A model generated the notes under the pieces. That model searched no databases, was not told the DNA's origin, and was given only the letters and a program-made list of their open reading frames with translations. A stretch of 64,000 bases of DNA from Cerrena zonata. Its lineage: Eukaryota > Basidiomycota > Agaricomycetes > Polyporales > Cerrenaceae. The stretch lies in contig JASBNA010000001.1 in NCBI GenBank assembly GCA_038087015.1, positions 1,240,001 to 1,304,000 of the forward strand, given 5' to 3'. The stretch's first letter is position 1; each line of letters opens with the position of its first letter. Below are positions 35,354 through 46,800 of the stretch, piece after piece. Position numbers and translations under genes: made by a program.

Positions 35354-37913
35354 CTACGTCGACAAGACATCTCTGAATCTCTCGTAAGTGATAGTATCAT
35401 TCGCCTTGTCAGTGGCTTCTTGAATTTTCTTCAAAAGCCTTTGGATTTCCTCTTCGTCTTTGTCATCGCGAGCAAATGACAATCTACCAGAGCGAGCCTG
35501 TAACTTCAATGTGAAGTCCGGAACGTCCCAGAACATTCCCCTATGAAGGGGAGTAATCCATTGCTCTAAAAGTGGTCGAAAAACTGGGTCTGCGTCCTTA
35601 AAGATGGCCTTAAATGTGCCATAGTTTGTGAAGAATTTCTTCTTCTTGGTGTCAAATGGTGTAATAGTATCGTTCTCCCAGTCGGGTAGATATGCAAAGT
35701 GAGCTTTAGGGATCTCGGTGTTGCCGAACCGAAACTTTGCGCAGAAAAAGCACAAAACATAGAAGAATGATTCTAGGTCGTGCCGGTACTGGTGTGGGGT
35801 GGGGTTGGAGGCAGAAATCGAGAGATCCAGAGCTAAAAACGGTCCTTTTCCCATTTTGTACTGCGAGCATGTTTCGGATTTCCTAGACGTTGTATCCCTT
35901 GTAGCTTCTGATTTTGAGGTCCCTCGGAAACCAAAATCTCCCTCTGCAGCGTCACGGAGATAGGTCGGCTCCTTTTCAACCGAAGAAAGATCCCAATCTG
36001 TCAATACGCCAACCACTTGGTGCCTGTCATCGTAATAGAACATAATGTTGTCCACGCTAACGTCACCATGAAGGACTCCAGCGACGTTGTAAACCCAATG
36101 ATGGGCTATGTAAAAAGATATGAGAATAACGACAATGACGCAAAATAAACCCTAATTTACCTTCAAAAACATAGATGTACACAAGCTTGAAGTCATCCAA
36201 GCCACCAATGCACTCAAGTGGCAAGTATTCCTTCATGACCAATGCACGGAGCCACACCCGTGGCTCGCTCGGTTCGGGTAGGTCCATAAAGGCTCTTGGC
36301 AGCTTCAAATCTACCGCACTGATCTCCGAGGAGCATTTGAGCTCGACGATGTTCCTGACGTAAACGCGAGCTTTGTCATGTTCTCCAAGCTTCTTCCGAA
36401 CTATTCGGATGATATCTGCTTCACTCTTGCGGTCAACGGAGGGCCATGACAATTTTACCACCAGGTTCTCGTCACCCCAAAGTTTCTTAGCTGAACCCCT
36501 CGCTCGAAGTGGGATGACCGTGGTACCTCGCCCTAGGGCACCATGTGCCACAACAAGAGGTGTGTCAGATGATACTCTGAGATCAAATTCGACAGGCGAA
36601 GGGCTCTTCGTTCCTTCGTCTCCAATCGCGAGAGGAAGCGGAAGTTTAAGTATAGCCCCTTCATGAGTGGCGCCTTTGGGATACTCGACAAGTGGATTGA
36701 AGCCCAGAGCGTGATGATCCGAGAAGTAAAGTGCGGAGACAACAAGTAACAGGAGCTCCGGATTCCTGAATATGTCGAAGGACTTCGAGGAGGCTATTCC
36801 CATACGATCAATATACCATAGAGACATGGATGTATCCTGAAGTAGGTAGCCAAAAGCGTATGTACGAATTCCATGCGATAGAAGTTCGTTGACATATTTT
36901 AACATTTGGATTTCTGTGTCTGTAGCGAGAAGCAAGTGTCTTGTGTTGGGAGCAGTGGCTGGGGTATGAGGTGTGACCCAGCCCATGTTGACTTTTCTGT
37001 TCGAGCGTGAGATGGGTTGCCATTTGGCCTTCCTCTTTCGAGTTCTCTCAGGTATCTATACACCAAAAACGAAGTATCAACACTCCAAGTTTATATGAGT
37101 TAGATGATAATTCCTACCTCAGGTACCTCAGATGATTTTGATGTAGGTTTACCGTTAGTGTCCCTACGAGCCATCCAATCAAGCGTAAGCTGCCAACAAT
37201 GTCAATGGGAAATTATCAGACAGTGGATTGCTATAGTAGATACCTTCTGTAACTTATCATTCGTGATAGCCCGAGCATGCTCGCCTGGAGCATTCGTGTC
37301 TCGGGATTTCTTCATCTCGCCGAAACCACCTATGAAATCCCAATTCTGAAGCTGTGGTTCAACAGATGGTCCATAGACGAAATCGGGTTTATACGACGCA
37401 AAGTCGTCTGCAACAACATGATCGTGCAAGTACGCCAATACAGCAGGAAACGGTTGTTGATCATTTGGTTTGTCCTGTAGCTGTCGGATGAGGTCCCATA
37501 CGATGGATTGGAACGCGTGGCAACAAGCCCTCTCTCCTTTGATGACTTGCTCATCTGGACCATCCTCCTTCAGATACTTTCGGCGAGAAAATATGGCACA
37601 GCTCTCCTTGTCTAGAAGATAACCATCCTTTCGACGAGGAATATCCTGAGGTGTAAACTTTAGAACATGTTGGACGAAGTTGATAACATCATATTCGATG
37701 TCAATCTTGTCCTGCAACACTTGAGTGAGTGCCCCTTTGACCAATAGCTCGTCAGTCCAGACAGGAGTCATATCCAATGGCATGCCGACTGGGGTTGGAG
37801 GTTCTGTCATAGAGTTAATGTTGATGGTCAGTAGCATGCTACTGTTACCACATATTTCGATTCGACTTACCTGACTGAAGGAGGCGCACCACTTCATATT
37901 GTTTGCTTGACAT
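35354..37913 (-). CDS. FunK1 fungal-type protein kinase
   Basis: 773 aa in five exons (37871-37913, 37244-37803, 37118-37189, 36161-37055, 35354-36105), totalling whole codons. The catalytic loop is VLHGDVSVDNIMF, with D near residue 537. The metal-binding loop is LTDWDL in place of DFG, a normal FunK1 variation. Upstream are QDTSMSLWYIDRMGI and PLVVAHGALGRGTTV (nucleotide-binding region), and downstream the HDLESFFYVL motif typical of the family. FunK1 kinases are strongly expanded in Agaricomycetes and their substrates are unknown. The ATG at 37913 was chosen as the start. The frame continues upstream through another ATG at 38060, which would add 49 residues. Confidence 0.85.
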
Positions 37914-38498
37914 GATGTTAGGGACCGAGGGACACTTCCTGATCACAGTGGGCGGTTCTGATATGTTTATCTCGTCCCTCGCCCTGAGGGCGGCGCAGCC
38001 GTCGACGAGATAACTAGGAGGGTATGGGAGACCACCCCAAAAGCGAGGGAGAAATACCATGCTGCCCAACGGAGAACTGGATGCCTATAATATCTAGCTA
38101 GGAATGAAAGTAAGAGTAGAGCTCTTGAGAGCGGTGTGAGCGAGATGCGTAAGGGTTGCTGTGGCTTGGGATGCGTAGGACGGAGAAAGATGTTCTATGA
38201 TCCAAGCTGCAGCCCGAGAAGAGCACAGTTTTTATACGAGCAAGTGATGTAAAATCTTAGACTTGGTCCTAATCAAGGCGTTGTTATGAGTGAAGTCGCA
38301 GAGTACTAGGAGTATTTGCTTACTGCCTTGTATATAGAGGTCGGAAGAGCTGCGTAGTAGCAAACAAGGCAGCCTAAGGCGTAAATACAGATTGTCTGAA
38401 ACCATCGTTATTGTTCTGGTACAAGCACAACCCCTTTCCGGGTCGATGAAAGAGAAGACGCTCCTCGGCATAATCCGACGAGGACAATGTAACTAACA
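37914..38498. other. Intergenic: FunK1 promoter and 3' flank of the aldose epimerase gene
   Basis: About 585 bp with no gene recognised. The first 150 bp may be coding if FunK1 starts at 38060. Confidence 0.45.
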
Positions 38499-40189
38499 TT
38501 ATTGTACAGCAGAGAACGTATACGTGGCTTCCCAGCTATAGTCACGGCCAGGACCATATATTTGGTCAACATTGAACTCGGGGTTATTTATAGCATCAAT
38601 CCAGGATTCTTGCTCGATAACCACGCATGAGTGGTCGGTATATACCGACTGGGGTCCACCTTGGCTGGCCTTCCTGGGAATTGGGTTGGTGGGATCGAAG
38701 ATTCCGTTGCAAGTATAGATCTGAGTGTACGAAGGAATTTGAGAATTTGTCACAATCAATGATTCTAGAAATAGACACTAACCTGCAAAGCAGATTGGTC
38801 GGTGGCAACATCCAATCTAAAGTAGAGGGAGCTAGTCAGTAAATGCAACCGCAAACAATTGCCTTGGACGAACTTGATTCCGGAATTGACACTCCAAATT
38901 GAAAACAGAGATTTGCCGAACTCCGGTTTTTCATAAATCCAGCAATTATCGAATCCGACACAATCTAGGTAATGTTAGTAATGTCAACCATGTTTTAGAC
39001 TTGAAATGAGATTATACGCCGGTACTTACCATTTCCACAATAAGCGAAAGGGGCTGTTGCATTAATACTACCTCCGATACTCTTAGCTTGACGGAAGTCT
39101 AAAGGAGTACCTTCGACTTCCAGAAGTTCACCAGTCGGAATGAGCTGCCCGTCGGTAGCAATAATTTTCGATGATGCGATTTCAGCTTGGTGGCCAACGA
39201 GGTCTTGCGATTCTTGGTATGCTTCCAAGTTCCAGTAATGATGGCCACTTAGCATGATCGGAGTCTTTTTGGTGGCCGTCGCGTGCATACTAATCTTCCA
39301 CACAGATTTTGGTTCGAGTGTGTAAGTGACCTATGGAGTAGCCATGCGTCAATACTATCTCAAATATTATAACAAGGAGGTGTAACTGACTGTAGCGTGA
39401 ACTGTACCAGGGAAACCTTGCATACCATTAGGATCAACTAGAGTGAATGTTGCCGAATTTTTGGTTTGAGCTTTGACTGTCCAGATACGTCTGTCAAACC
39501 CATCTGTGCCACCATGAAGGGTATCCGTTCCTAAAAGATATTTATAAACATGTGATAATATAATCATCATCATTTCGACAAACCGTTGTTCTCGTTTTCC
39601 GGAACGTGAAAGATACCAGGACCAGCGGAAGGCGGGTTCTTCGAGATAGGAATACTAAAGGTGCCATTCTTGATACGGTTAGCGTACCTACAAAACATGA
39701 GTATGGAGGAACATATATTGTTATTCTAGTTTACCTTCCCACTATTGGCCCGAAATATGGGTGACCTTTTGCGTCGGACTGATACAAAGTCTGGAACAGA
39801 GTCAATATATAATAAAAGGAAACATATGATTATCTGGCACCTACGTGATCGTCAAATCCAAGCAAGATATCTCTGAATAGACCATGCTAATATAGAAACC
39901 CATGTCATTAGTCGCATAGATTAGTGAGAGGCTGCGGGTAGACATACCTTGTCCTTGACCCAAAAATTGGTCGCGGTCGCACCAAAGGGGATGAAATTCG
40001 CCTTGGCAGAACCATCAGGTGCAACCAAGGTCACAACCTTGAAAGGCTGGTACAATATGGATCAGAATGCAAGTAGTTCTAGATGTGCGCGCATCTCACG
40101 TTGACTTGAGAATCATCCAAAGCTACCGCTTGGACGAATGCCGGCAGCAAGACAGAAAGCAGACCGAGACTTGAGATGAAACGCAACAT
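38499..40189 (-). CDS. Secreted aldose 1-epimerase (galactose mutarotase family)
   Basis: About nine or ten short exons. The N-terminus MLRFISSLGLLSVLLPAFVQA is a signal peptide. Family blocks follow in order: NFIPFGATATNFWVKD, DILLGFDDH, HPYFGPIVGRYANRI, GTDTLHGGTDGFDRRIW, then the catalytic histidine region MLSGHHYWNL. The catalytic glutamate probably lies in CVVIEQESWIDAINNPEF. The enzyme interconverts alpha and beta anomers of aldoses. Secreted fungal homologues probably act on sugars released outside the cell. The start ATG (40189) directly begins the signal peptide. Exons in the 39.3-40.1 kb part were placed from splice signals and family blocks, so some boundaries may be off by a few bases. 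Confidence 0.87.
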
Positions 40190-40688
40190 TGTAGGGTGTT
40201 GAACCACTCATCGGTATAGTCACTCTTCATTTTATAGCAAATTAGAATCACTAGCTATACGACAGAAGCCATATGGGAAGGAGGCAGCAATGTACTCGTG
40301 ACACCCTCTCTGTTCGGCGACCAGTTTATTCTGGGTGCAACTCATTGATGTTGCGGTAAGCATAGACAAGCCTGCGTGATGGAGGAGAGCACTCGGGGTC
40401 AGCTGGAAATATTATGGTGATTTAAATGAGAGGTAAATGCACTCCCATGCACACCGGGATTCGTGGCGACGTCGGTCACGCGCACAATTCACGGTCCAGC
40501 GGGGAGAAACGGTACGATGCCTTCATGATACATTGTATATCCCGCTTTGAATTGCCGTTAAAGACGATGATACGACTGTCAAGGGAGCAAGGAAGTACGT
40601 CGCGGCGAGTTGTCATTGGCAGAATAGTTGCCAGTACAATGTACATGCTGTGCTAGAAAAAAAGGATCTCAAATCTATCGTCAAAGAC
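40190..40688. other. Intergenic region upstream of the aldose epimerase
   Basis: About 500 bp between the epimerase promoter and the tRNA gene. No other gene seen. Confidence 0.45.
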
Positions 40689-40775
40689 TCCCTGGCGGGG
40701 AGTCGAACCCCGCTTTCGCGCGTCCTTTGACACGGATAATGACAGGCGCGTGTACTAACCGATATCCTACCAGGG
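40689..40775 (-). tRNA. tRNA-Asp (GUC) with a short intron
   Basis: On the - strand the acceptor stem CCCTGGT pairs with GCCAGGG. The D-arm contains GGTTAGTAC and the T-arm reads GGTTCGACTC between pairing GCGGG/CCCGC. The anticodon stem CGCGC pairs with GCGCG. The loop CTGTCA gives anticodon GTC and is followed by about 16 extra bases before the 3' half of the stem. The extra bases sit at the canonical 37/38 intron position. The total is 87 nt including the intron. Confidence 0.87.
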
Positions 40776-40921
40776 ATGCTGCTGACGGAAAGAAAATATC
40801 TAATCACAATCGGTATGTCTTAAACATAGCCTCAACTCGAGTCTCGACCTGGAGACTCGGATCACAGTAACAGCAGGACTAGATATTATATGTATTATAT
40901 GTTGCTATATTCCACCAGTGT

Positions 40922-41563
40922 TCATGCCACTTCAATCGGATTGCGCGACGATGACCCCGGGACGGAGAGCATATCAACCAAAGAGGACACGGAGGAATCT
41001 TTAATCACAGAATAACGCCTCTCGGGAAGTCGTTTGTTAGCTTCCACGCTATCCATCACCCACTCAGGACGAACAACGTGAGGCTTGATCTTGGACTTCC
41101 CCGTGAGCAATTTGTGTGTCTTGGATCCGTTCAATTGCTGAGATGTTAATATATGCGTAGCACCTGATGCTGTTTGCCTAACGCATTGGATACATTCAGA
41201 GTGAGCAGAAGAAAAATCACAAATGGACCGATATGAATACACACAGAACTTGTCCTCCAGCGAGAGTAATGATACGTTTCATCTCAATATCGGTAGTGTT
41301 GGCCAGGTACCCGTTTATGTAGACTGAAGAAATACAATGTATGAGCAAAGAGTAGTGAGAACATTGGAGAACACATTACTTCGAGTATTCCATAACACGT
41401 TAGCCTCGCGGTTTGTAGGTTTCTCTGGCAATTGTTCTGCCAATTTCTTGCCGCGAGACTGATGGTAGGCTTTCTGTGCAGTCCCTCTGCCATCCCCGCG
41501 TTGATGTCCAGTAGCGGCGGACGTAACGTAATCTACGACGCGGTCAGAAGTCCATCCCAGCAT
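40922..41563 (-). CDS. BRCT-domain protein resembling the N-terminus of Rev1
   Basis: 172 aa in three exons: 41380-41563, 41245-41323, 40922-41177. Phases agree. Exon 1 has GTAQKAYHQSRGKKLAEQL. The BRCT domain follows: VYINGYLANTTDIEMKRIITLAGGQ, then THILTSQQLNGSKTHKLL and HVVRPEWVMDSVEANKRLP. These blocks match the Rev1-type BRCT, but no polymerase domain follows. A BRCT fold binds phosphopeptides or DNA ends in DNA repair. The ATG at 41563 was chosen. An upstream frame from ATG 41715 would add 51 residues, but only if a one-base break at the GGGGG run (41565-41569) is bridged. That extension overlaps the left inverted repeat of the neighbouring element. Confidence 0.75.
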
Positions 41564-41650
41564 TGGGGGAAGTCAGAAACAGCAGTCAAACCTGATCTTG
41601 CGTATATGTCGGAGTGGGTGATAGGTAGTCTAAGACGGAACCCCTCCCCT

Positions 41651-41674
41651 CCAGTGAGAGTACCCCCGTGGGAA
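41651..41674 (+). repeat. Left 24-bp inverted repeat of the candidate element
   Basis: Identical over 24 bases to the reverse complement of 47775-47798. It lies 88 bp upstream of the BRCT gene ATG at 41563. Confidence 0.7.
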
Positions 41675-41715
41675 GGAATTTCGAGTCCGCTTGTAGATGC
41701 CAGTGTGACGGCCAT

Positions 41716-41867
41716 CAGCGGAGCGTGAACTTCAGTCACTTCAGCCACAGGCGCGTTCCCCGCGCGTAGTACTAGTAGAAACGCGTCGTAAGTCGCGACT
41801 CATATTCGTACAGACACACTATTATGCTGCTATAATCTGTATCATCTTGCTTGCTCTAATATAAATT
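41716..41867. promoter_or_regulatory. Upstream region of the helicase gene
   Basis: 152 bp between the possible upstream BRCT start and the helicase ATG, AT-rich near the ATG (ATATAAATT). Probably contains the helicase promoter. Confidence 0.4.
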
Positions 41868-43877
41868 ATGTCTAGTACTCAAGCAATCTCACCCATATCC
41901 ACAACTACTCGCAATACAGCTATTAATCAAGATCTTGAGTCCATCCTCCGCCAAGCTTGTCAAGTACCCGCAGTACGAGATTTTCAACTAAAGCACGCCG
42001 CTGATCTCGTCAATGGAAGAGATCTCTTCCTTGTTATCTCCCCGGGGATGGGCAAGACACTTGTGATTCATGCACCCCTTTTGGTAGCTCATCACCGGAA
42101 AGAGAGTGGGATAGCTCTCATCATTGTTCCCACCAAGCTTCTTGCCGAGCAACAGGTAAGCAATCATATAGATATTCTGGGTATTAACTGCTATATTCAT
42201 TGCTTTCGATCTCAGGCTGATGTCGCCACAAAACGTGGGCTCTTTGCCCTTGCCATCAATGAAGACACCGTCCAGGACGCATACTACAAGGGACGAAATT
42301 TATTTCAGGAACTCGTCAAGGCAAGCGGTATCCGGGCTGCAATCATGAGTCCTCAGATGCTACAAAGTAGTAATCTAAGCTCTCTGATTGACGACGTGAC
42401 CTTCCGAGCCCTCGTTCGATGGTTTCTCATTGATGAGATTCACCTTGCGGACGAAGACAGTGGTGACTGGAAGGCAGCATATCTCCCTCTCAAATATATG
42501 CGGCAGCGTCTTCGCCCTTCTACCATCTGGGCAGGCTTCACCGGCACTGCAACACGCTCTGCAACCACTAGGATCACTTCTGCGCTCGGTTTCCCCCATG
42601 ACTATGTCAACGCGCGGTATTCAGTCGACCGCCCTCAAATCAAGTACATTGTCCGCTTCCTCCAATACTCCATTTCGACCAACGACTTCTTTGACATTGC
42701 GTTTCTCATACCCCCTACTGCCTCATCATCTGATGACATCCCCCGTACTTTCATTTTCTGCGAGTCTATAGAGCTCGGCTGGCGAGTCATGACATTTCTG
42801 ACTTCACTCTTACCGCCTACCTTCCCGAACCGCAAAGAGGTTGTGCTCCTGTATAATGCACTCATGCCGAAGTCATACCGCCAACGTTTCATGAAAGAGA
42901 TTGTTGGTGGACCAAGCTTACGGATTGGTGTGTGTACTGAGACATGCACCTATGGACTAGATGCTCCCAACATACGCCGTGTTGTTACGTTCACGCTAGC
43001 CCCTTCTCATGAAGCATTAAAGCAGAGGCTCAGTCGTGGAGGGCGGGATGGGTTACCAGCCGAGGCATATTCATTTGCACCGACCTGGGTCCGTGATGTT
43101 CCTCCGCAGTCTATCAAGACTGCACAAGCTCGAGAAGATGCAGAAAGGCGTGCTAAGTTACCATCTGTTGTACGACAATGGTATAACTCATCACCATCAT
43201 TCTGCTCTCGTCGCGCCGATTTGGAATACTTCGATGAAGAAATGGGTCTACCACGGGAAGTTTGCTGTAGCTCTCACCAGCCGGAACCTGAACAAAGCGA
43301 GCATGCTGCTCTCAATTCATACTGGCATGAAAAATTCTTGGATGCGCGTGTAGGATCGGAGGTTCGTGTACCCTTGCCGCGCTCAGATGGAACTTATAAA
43401 CCTCTGGAACCTGGCATGCGCGAGTCCTTGTTGGCTATGTTACATACTTGGAGACGTCACACCTGGATGAGGATTCGAGGACACCGTCTTGATATGCTTG
43501 CAAGCCAGTTCTTGCCTGCATCGATCCTCACACGTGTTGTCGAGAAGGCTCACATCTGTACCACACTGGAGAATCTTCGGGCGGTGATGGGTTGGTTGCA
43601 CTTTGACGTGCATGGATCAAGTTTATTTGCATTTTTAAAGGAAGTGTTGGAAGGGTTTGGTGACATTTTGAAGGAACGTGTGAAGGAGGAGGATGGTGAT
43701 GACTCGGAAGGTGATAGAGAGAGCAAGGAAGCTACACTGGCGCTGCCATCTTTACGGGTACGAATTCTACCTCCAGCAACTCAGTCAAATACCATGGTCC
43801 CTGCTAAGCGAGTACGGTCAGACTCTGTAATGAACCAGGGTCAACATAGTGAAAAACGTACAGCTAGGGTAATATAA
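41868..43877 (+). CDS. RecQ-like DEAD/DEAH helicase, element-associated
   Basis: 649 aa after removing one intron (42156-42215, GTAAGC...CTCAG). The intron is 60 nt and has no stop, so the frame also stays open if it is retained. The helicase core shows motif I SPGMGKT, motif II LIDEIHLAD, motif III FTGTAT, and motif VI RLSRGGRDG. A Cys-containing segment follows (PSFCSRRADLEYF, REVCCSS). The C-terminus is acidic and then basic (KRVRSDS). This shortened RecQ-like form, without RQC or HRDC domains that I can see, is typical of the multi-copy helicases of mushroom genomes. It probably unwinds DNA for the neighbouring DUF6589 protein, but that is inference. Its stop lies only 3 bp from the stop of that convergent gene. 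Confidence 0.85.
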   Translation: MSSTQAISPISTTTRNTAINQDLESILRQACQVPAVRDFQLKHAADLVNGRDLFLVISPGMGKTLVIHAPLLVAHHRKESGIALIIVPTKLLAEQQVSNHIDILGINCYIHCFRSQADVATKRGLFALAINEDTVQDAYYKGRNLFQELVKASGIRAAIMSPQMLQSSNLSSLIDDVTFRALVRWFLIDEIHLADEDSGDWKAAYLPLKYMRQRLRPSTIWAGFTGTATRSATTRITSALGFPHDYVNARYSVDRPQIKYIVRFLQYSISTNDFFDIAFLIPPTASSSDDIPRTFIFCESIELGWRVMTFLTSLLPPTFPNRKEVVLLYNALMPKSYRQRFMKEIVGGPSLRIGVCTETCTYGLDAPNIRRVVTFTLAPSHEALKQRLSRGGRDGLPAEAYSFAPTWVRDVPPQSIKTAQAREDAERRAKLPSVVRQWYNSSPSFCSRRADLEYFDEEMGLPREVCCSSHQPEPEQSEHAALNSYWHEKFLDARVGSEVRVPLPRSDGTYKPLEPGMRESLLAMLHTWRRHTWMRIRGHRLDMLASQFLPASILTRVVEKAHICTTLENLRAVMGWLHFDVHGSSLFAFLKEVLEGFGDILKERVKEEDGDDSEGDRESKEATLALPSLRVRILPPATQSNTMVPAKRVRSDSVMNQGQHSEKRTARVI

Positions 43878-43880
43878 ATA

Positions 43881-46800
43881 TTATTCCTCATTTGAAAGAG
43901 ATATAAACCGTGAGAGTGAGGTCATGCCATTCTCCATGATAATTGGATTTGGAGGAGGCATGACTTCATCGAATTCTGCCTTGGAGTTGGGACTGTTATT
44001 GGTTTCAATTCCTTCTCCAAGTCCATGAAGAGTTCTGTCCAAGAAAACTTGTAATTGACCATCATGGAGCTTTGCAATGCCTTCACCAAATTCATTCGGG
44101 ACTTCATATGGTTGCTTTCTGCCTGGACAAAATGATAAGATATCAGCCTCGCGGTAGTGACGTCCTAGTCGATTGATGTCATTTTGGGTATTTGCAGGTG
44201 TATGTTTGCCGCTGATCTTTGTTAGCTCAAATATCTGTGTAAATGTTCCTCTGAGCTGTCCGAATCCGCTAAGGTTGAGACCAATGCATTCCTTCAGAAA
44301 ATTGGAGTCAAAGTCCATAGTCTTCTTCTGGAATAACCGCTTCAGCCAGAAATTAAAGTGCTCTTGCAAAAGATCAAGCTCATGCCATTTTCCGGGAAGT
44401 CCAGAGGGGTTAACAAGCCAGTTGTTCAAGTGGGCAGTTTTGAGATCCGAAGAGTACTCCTTGAGAAAATTGCATGCAAGTTCTAGCAGCTCATTTCCAT
44501 AGTTTGTGGCACCTGCACCCCAAAATGAGAAACGTAGAACCTAAGTAAGTAATTTAGTATATTTTTAGACACTGAAACAATTGTGATGTCAAACCTTGAT
44601 GATTTCGTGTGTCCGACCAGGGTCACCTTCGGCAATTGAGGCACAGAACTCGCGATACCAGAACGTCATGCGCATGAAGTTGACAAGATTCATCATCTGC
44701 TGATCACCCTTGCAGGCGTCGATACGCTTACTTGAGATTTGTGGTTTTCCTCCTCGTTGTCTCTGGGCTTTCTTGCTCAATCCCTGCTCATCAGCTACGG
44801 TGGCCTTTGGTGTGGAGTCTGCTATATTAACTTGTTTACTAGAAAAACATAACTAGTCCCAAAAATTACATACCTAATCCTTCTAGATTCGGAGGTCCAT
44901 AAATTTCTTCATCACGATGGCAGAAATCTTGAGCATCATCATAAGCAGACAGTCGGAGGTAACGGTTGTAAACCTTCTCAGCAAAACCATCTAGTTGCTC
45001 AATTGAACAACCAGCAAGTTCACCCTTAGGACTAAAGTATGCTTCGAGAACATCAAGTAAATTTCCACTCTTCTTGGTTCCGGTTTCTTCCTCACAAAGG
45101 AGCCTTAAATTAAGTTATTAGAATAATCAACAACTCTAGACACATTTGAACTATACCGTAAACCCTCCAGAGCTAGTGCATCAAATCGATCCTCCAATAT
45201 GTGATGTGCTGGATAAAATTCACACTTCTCGTGATTGAATTTCTCCCTTCCGAGCAAGACACAATCATGGTGTAAACCGTAGATATCCTTCCCAAGATTT
45301 GACCACCAGTGCATCTTAAAGATACACTTCTGCCATGTCCACTTCATATGCCAGAGTTCGATTCTTGGTATCATCCAGTCATGGCGCTCGAAAGGAGTAA
45401 AACACTTGGCCATGTATCGCTTCACTTTTCGTAGACGATCAACACTAAGTTGATCACCACACACAAAGATTAGACATTTGTACAACCATTCAGGGCGTAT
45501 TCGAAGCTGTTTACAGAAGATATCTTGGATAACCCGCATAACGCCAGTAGTCGTAGCTTCATCAATGTTTGAACACCGTAGAGTTTGGATTTCGGAGGTT
45601 CGCAAGGGCAGACGGTGTTTCTTGACTTCCTCAGAGAAGTACTTCTCAACCACACTCCGGTGCTTGGACAAGGAGGGAATGAACTTCACCCAGACACGAA
45701 GAAGAGTGGCCTTGCCAACACTCAAGAGATGGGGCCAGTCAATGTCACGGTCAAGTTCATCAACCGTCAATGAGCCTCGCGCCCCGCTTTTCAATTTCTT
45801 CAACAACGGTTCTTGATCCATCGCACCTGGAGGAATGTCCACAAGCTTGACTAAGGTTGCTGCTGTACCGCTGTGTAGTTGGTTACGGTGCCCAAGGGTT
45901 TGTCGCCACACACGTTGGTACTTGTTGACATTGTCGAACAGCGCCAGGAAATAGGGCACACCACTAGCCAGTTTCTGACCCCATGTTTGAAGCGAGAGAT
46001 CAGCACTTTTGGCTAGTGTCTGAAGTCGTTCAAGGGTTGTACTATATGATATTGATAAACCAACGCGGCTACCAAATCGGAAGACATCCCGATGTGCATT
46101 ACACGTGAAGAGAAAAACTCCAACAAACGTAGCAAGCATATTGGCTACCCTATAGCGTGCAAACATCAACATTGATAATGCGATTGTCGTGATCTATTAT
46201 TTATGTAAGGAGAGTAGCAAAGAGAAAGAAGGAAGAATACTTACCAGCCAAACATTCCGCCGTGTTTCCTTGATCCTATCATCTGCTTCTACATCGTCAT
46301 CACCCCCAAATGGCAATGAATCGGCCTCTGACACTTCCTCCGAGTCGTCATGAGCTGAAGATCGTGTATTTGTTGCGGTACATGCTTGCTCATCAAGTCT
46401 CTTGCGAGCATCAGGGTTAACAGCGACCGTACTTGTAATGGTAAAAAGGGCGGGGGCTTCACGAGCAAAGAGGTCTTCAGAGTCGACAAGACTGAAGTTG
46501 TACAAGTCAGACCACTGCAAGTCCTTCTTGCATGCGAGGGAACTATCGGGTGTAGCAAGAGACTTGGCCTCGCGGTCAACCACCTTCACAATTTCCGATA
46601 ATGCAAAATCCAAGATATCGTTGCGTGTCGATGACGATGGAATAGAGGCCGACATGGTCCCCATCCTGAGTGCTCGAGGTAGAGCATATCGCGGGCGAGA
46701 CGGAAATGTAGGCGGGGAAGGTTTACGGTCTTTGAGTAACTGCGCTTTGGGGTGATTGTGTATGCGTTGGACAAGATCAATGGGCCGTGTCCCTTCCTTG

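Noticed and set aside
41641..41660. Target-site duplication at the candidate element ends
   Set aside because: The first 10 bases outside the two repeats do not match in direct orientation, so no duplication is claimed.
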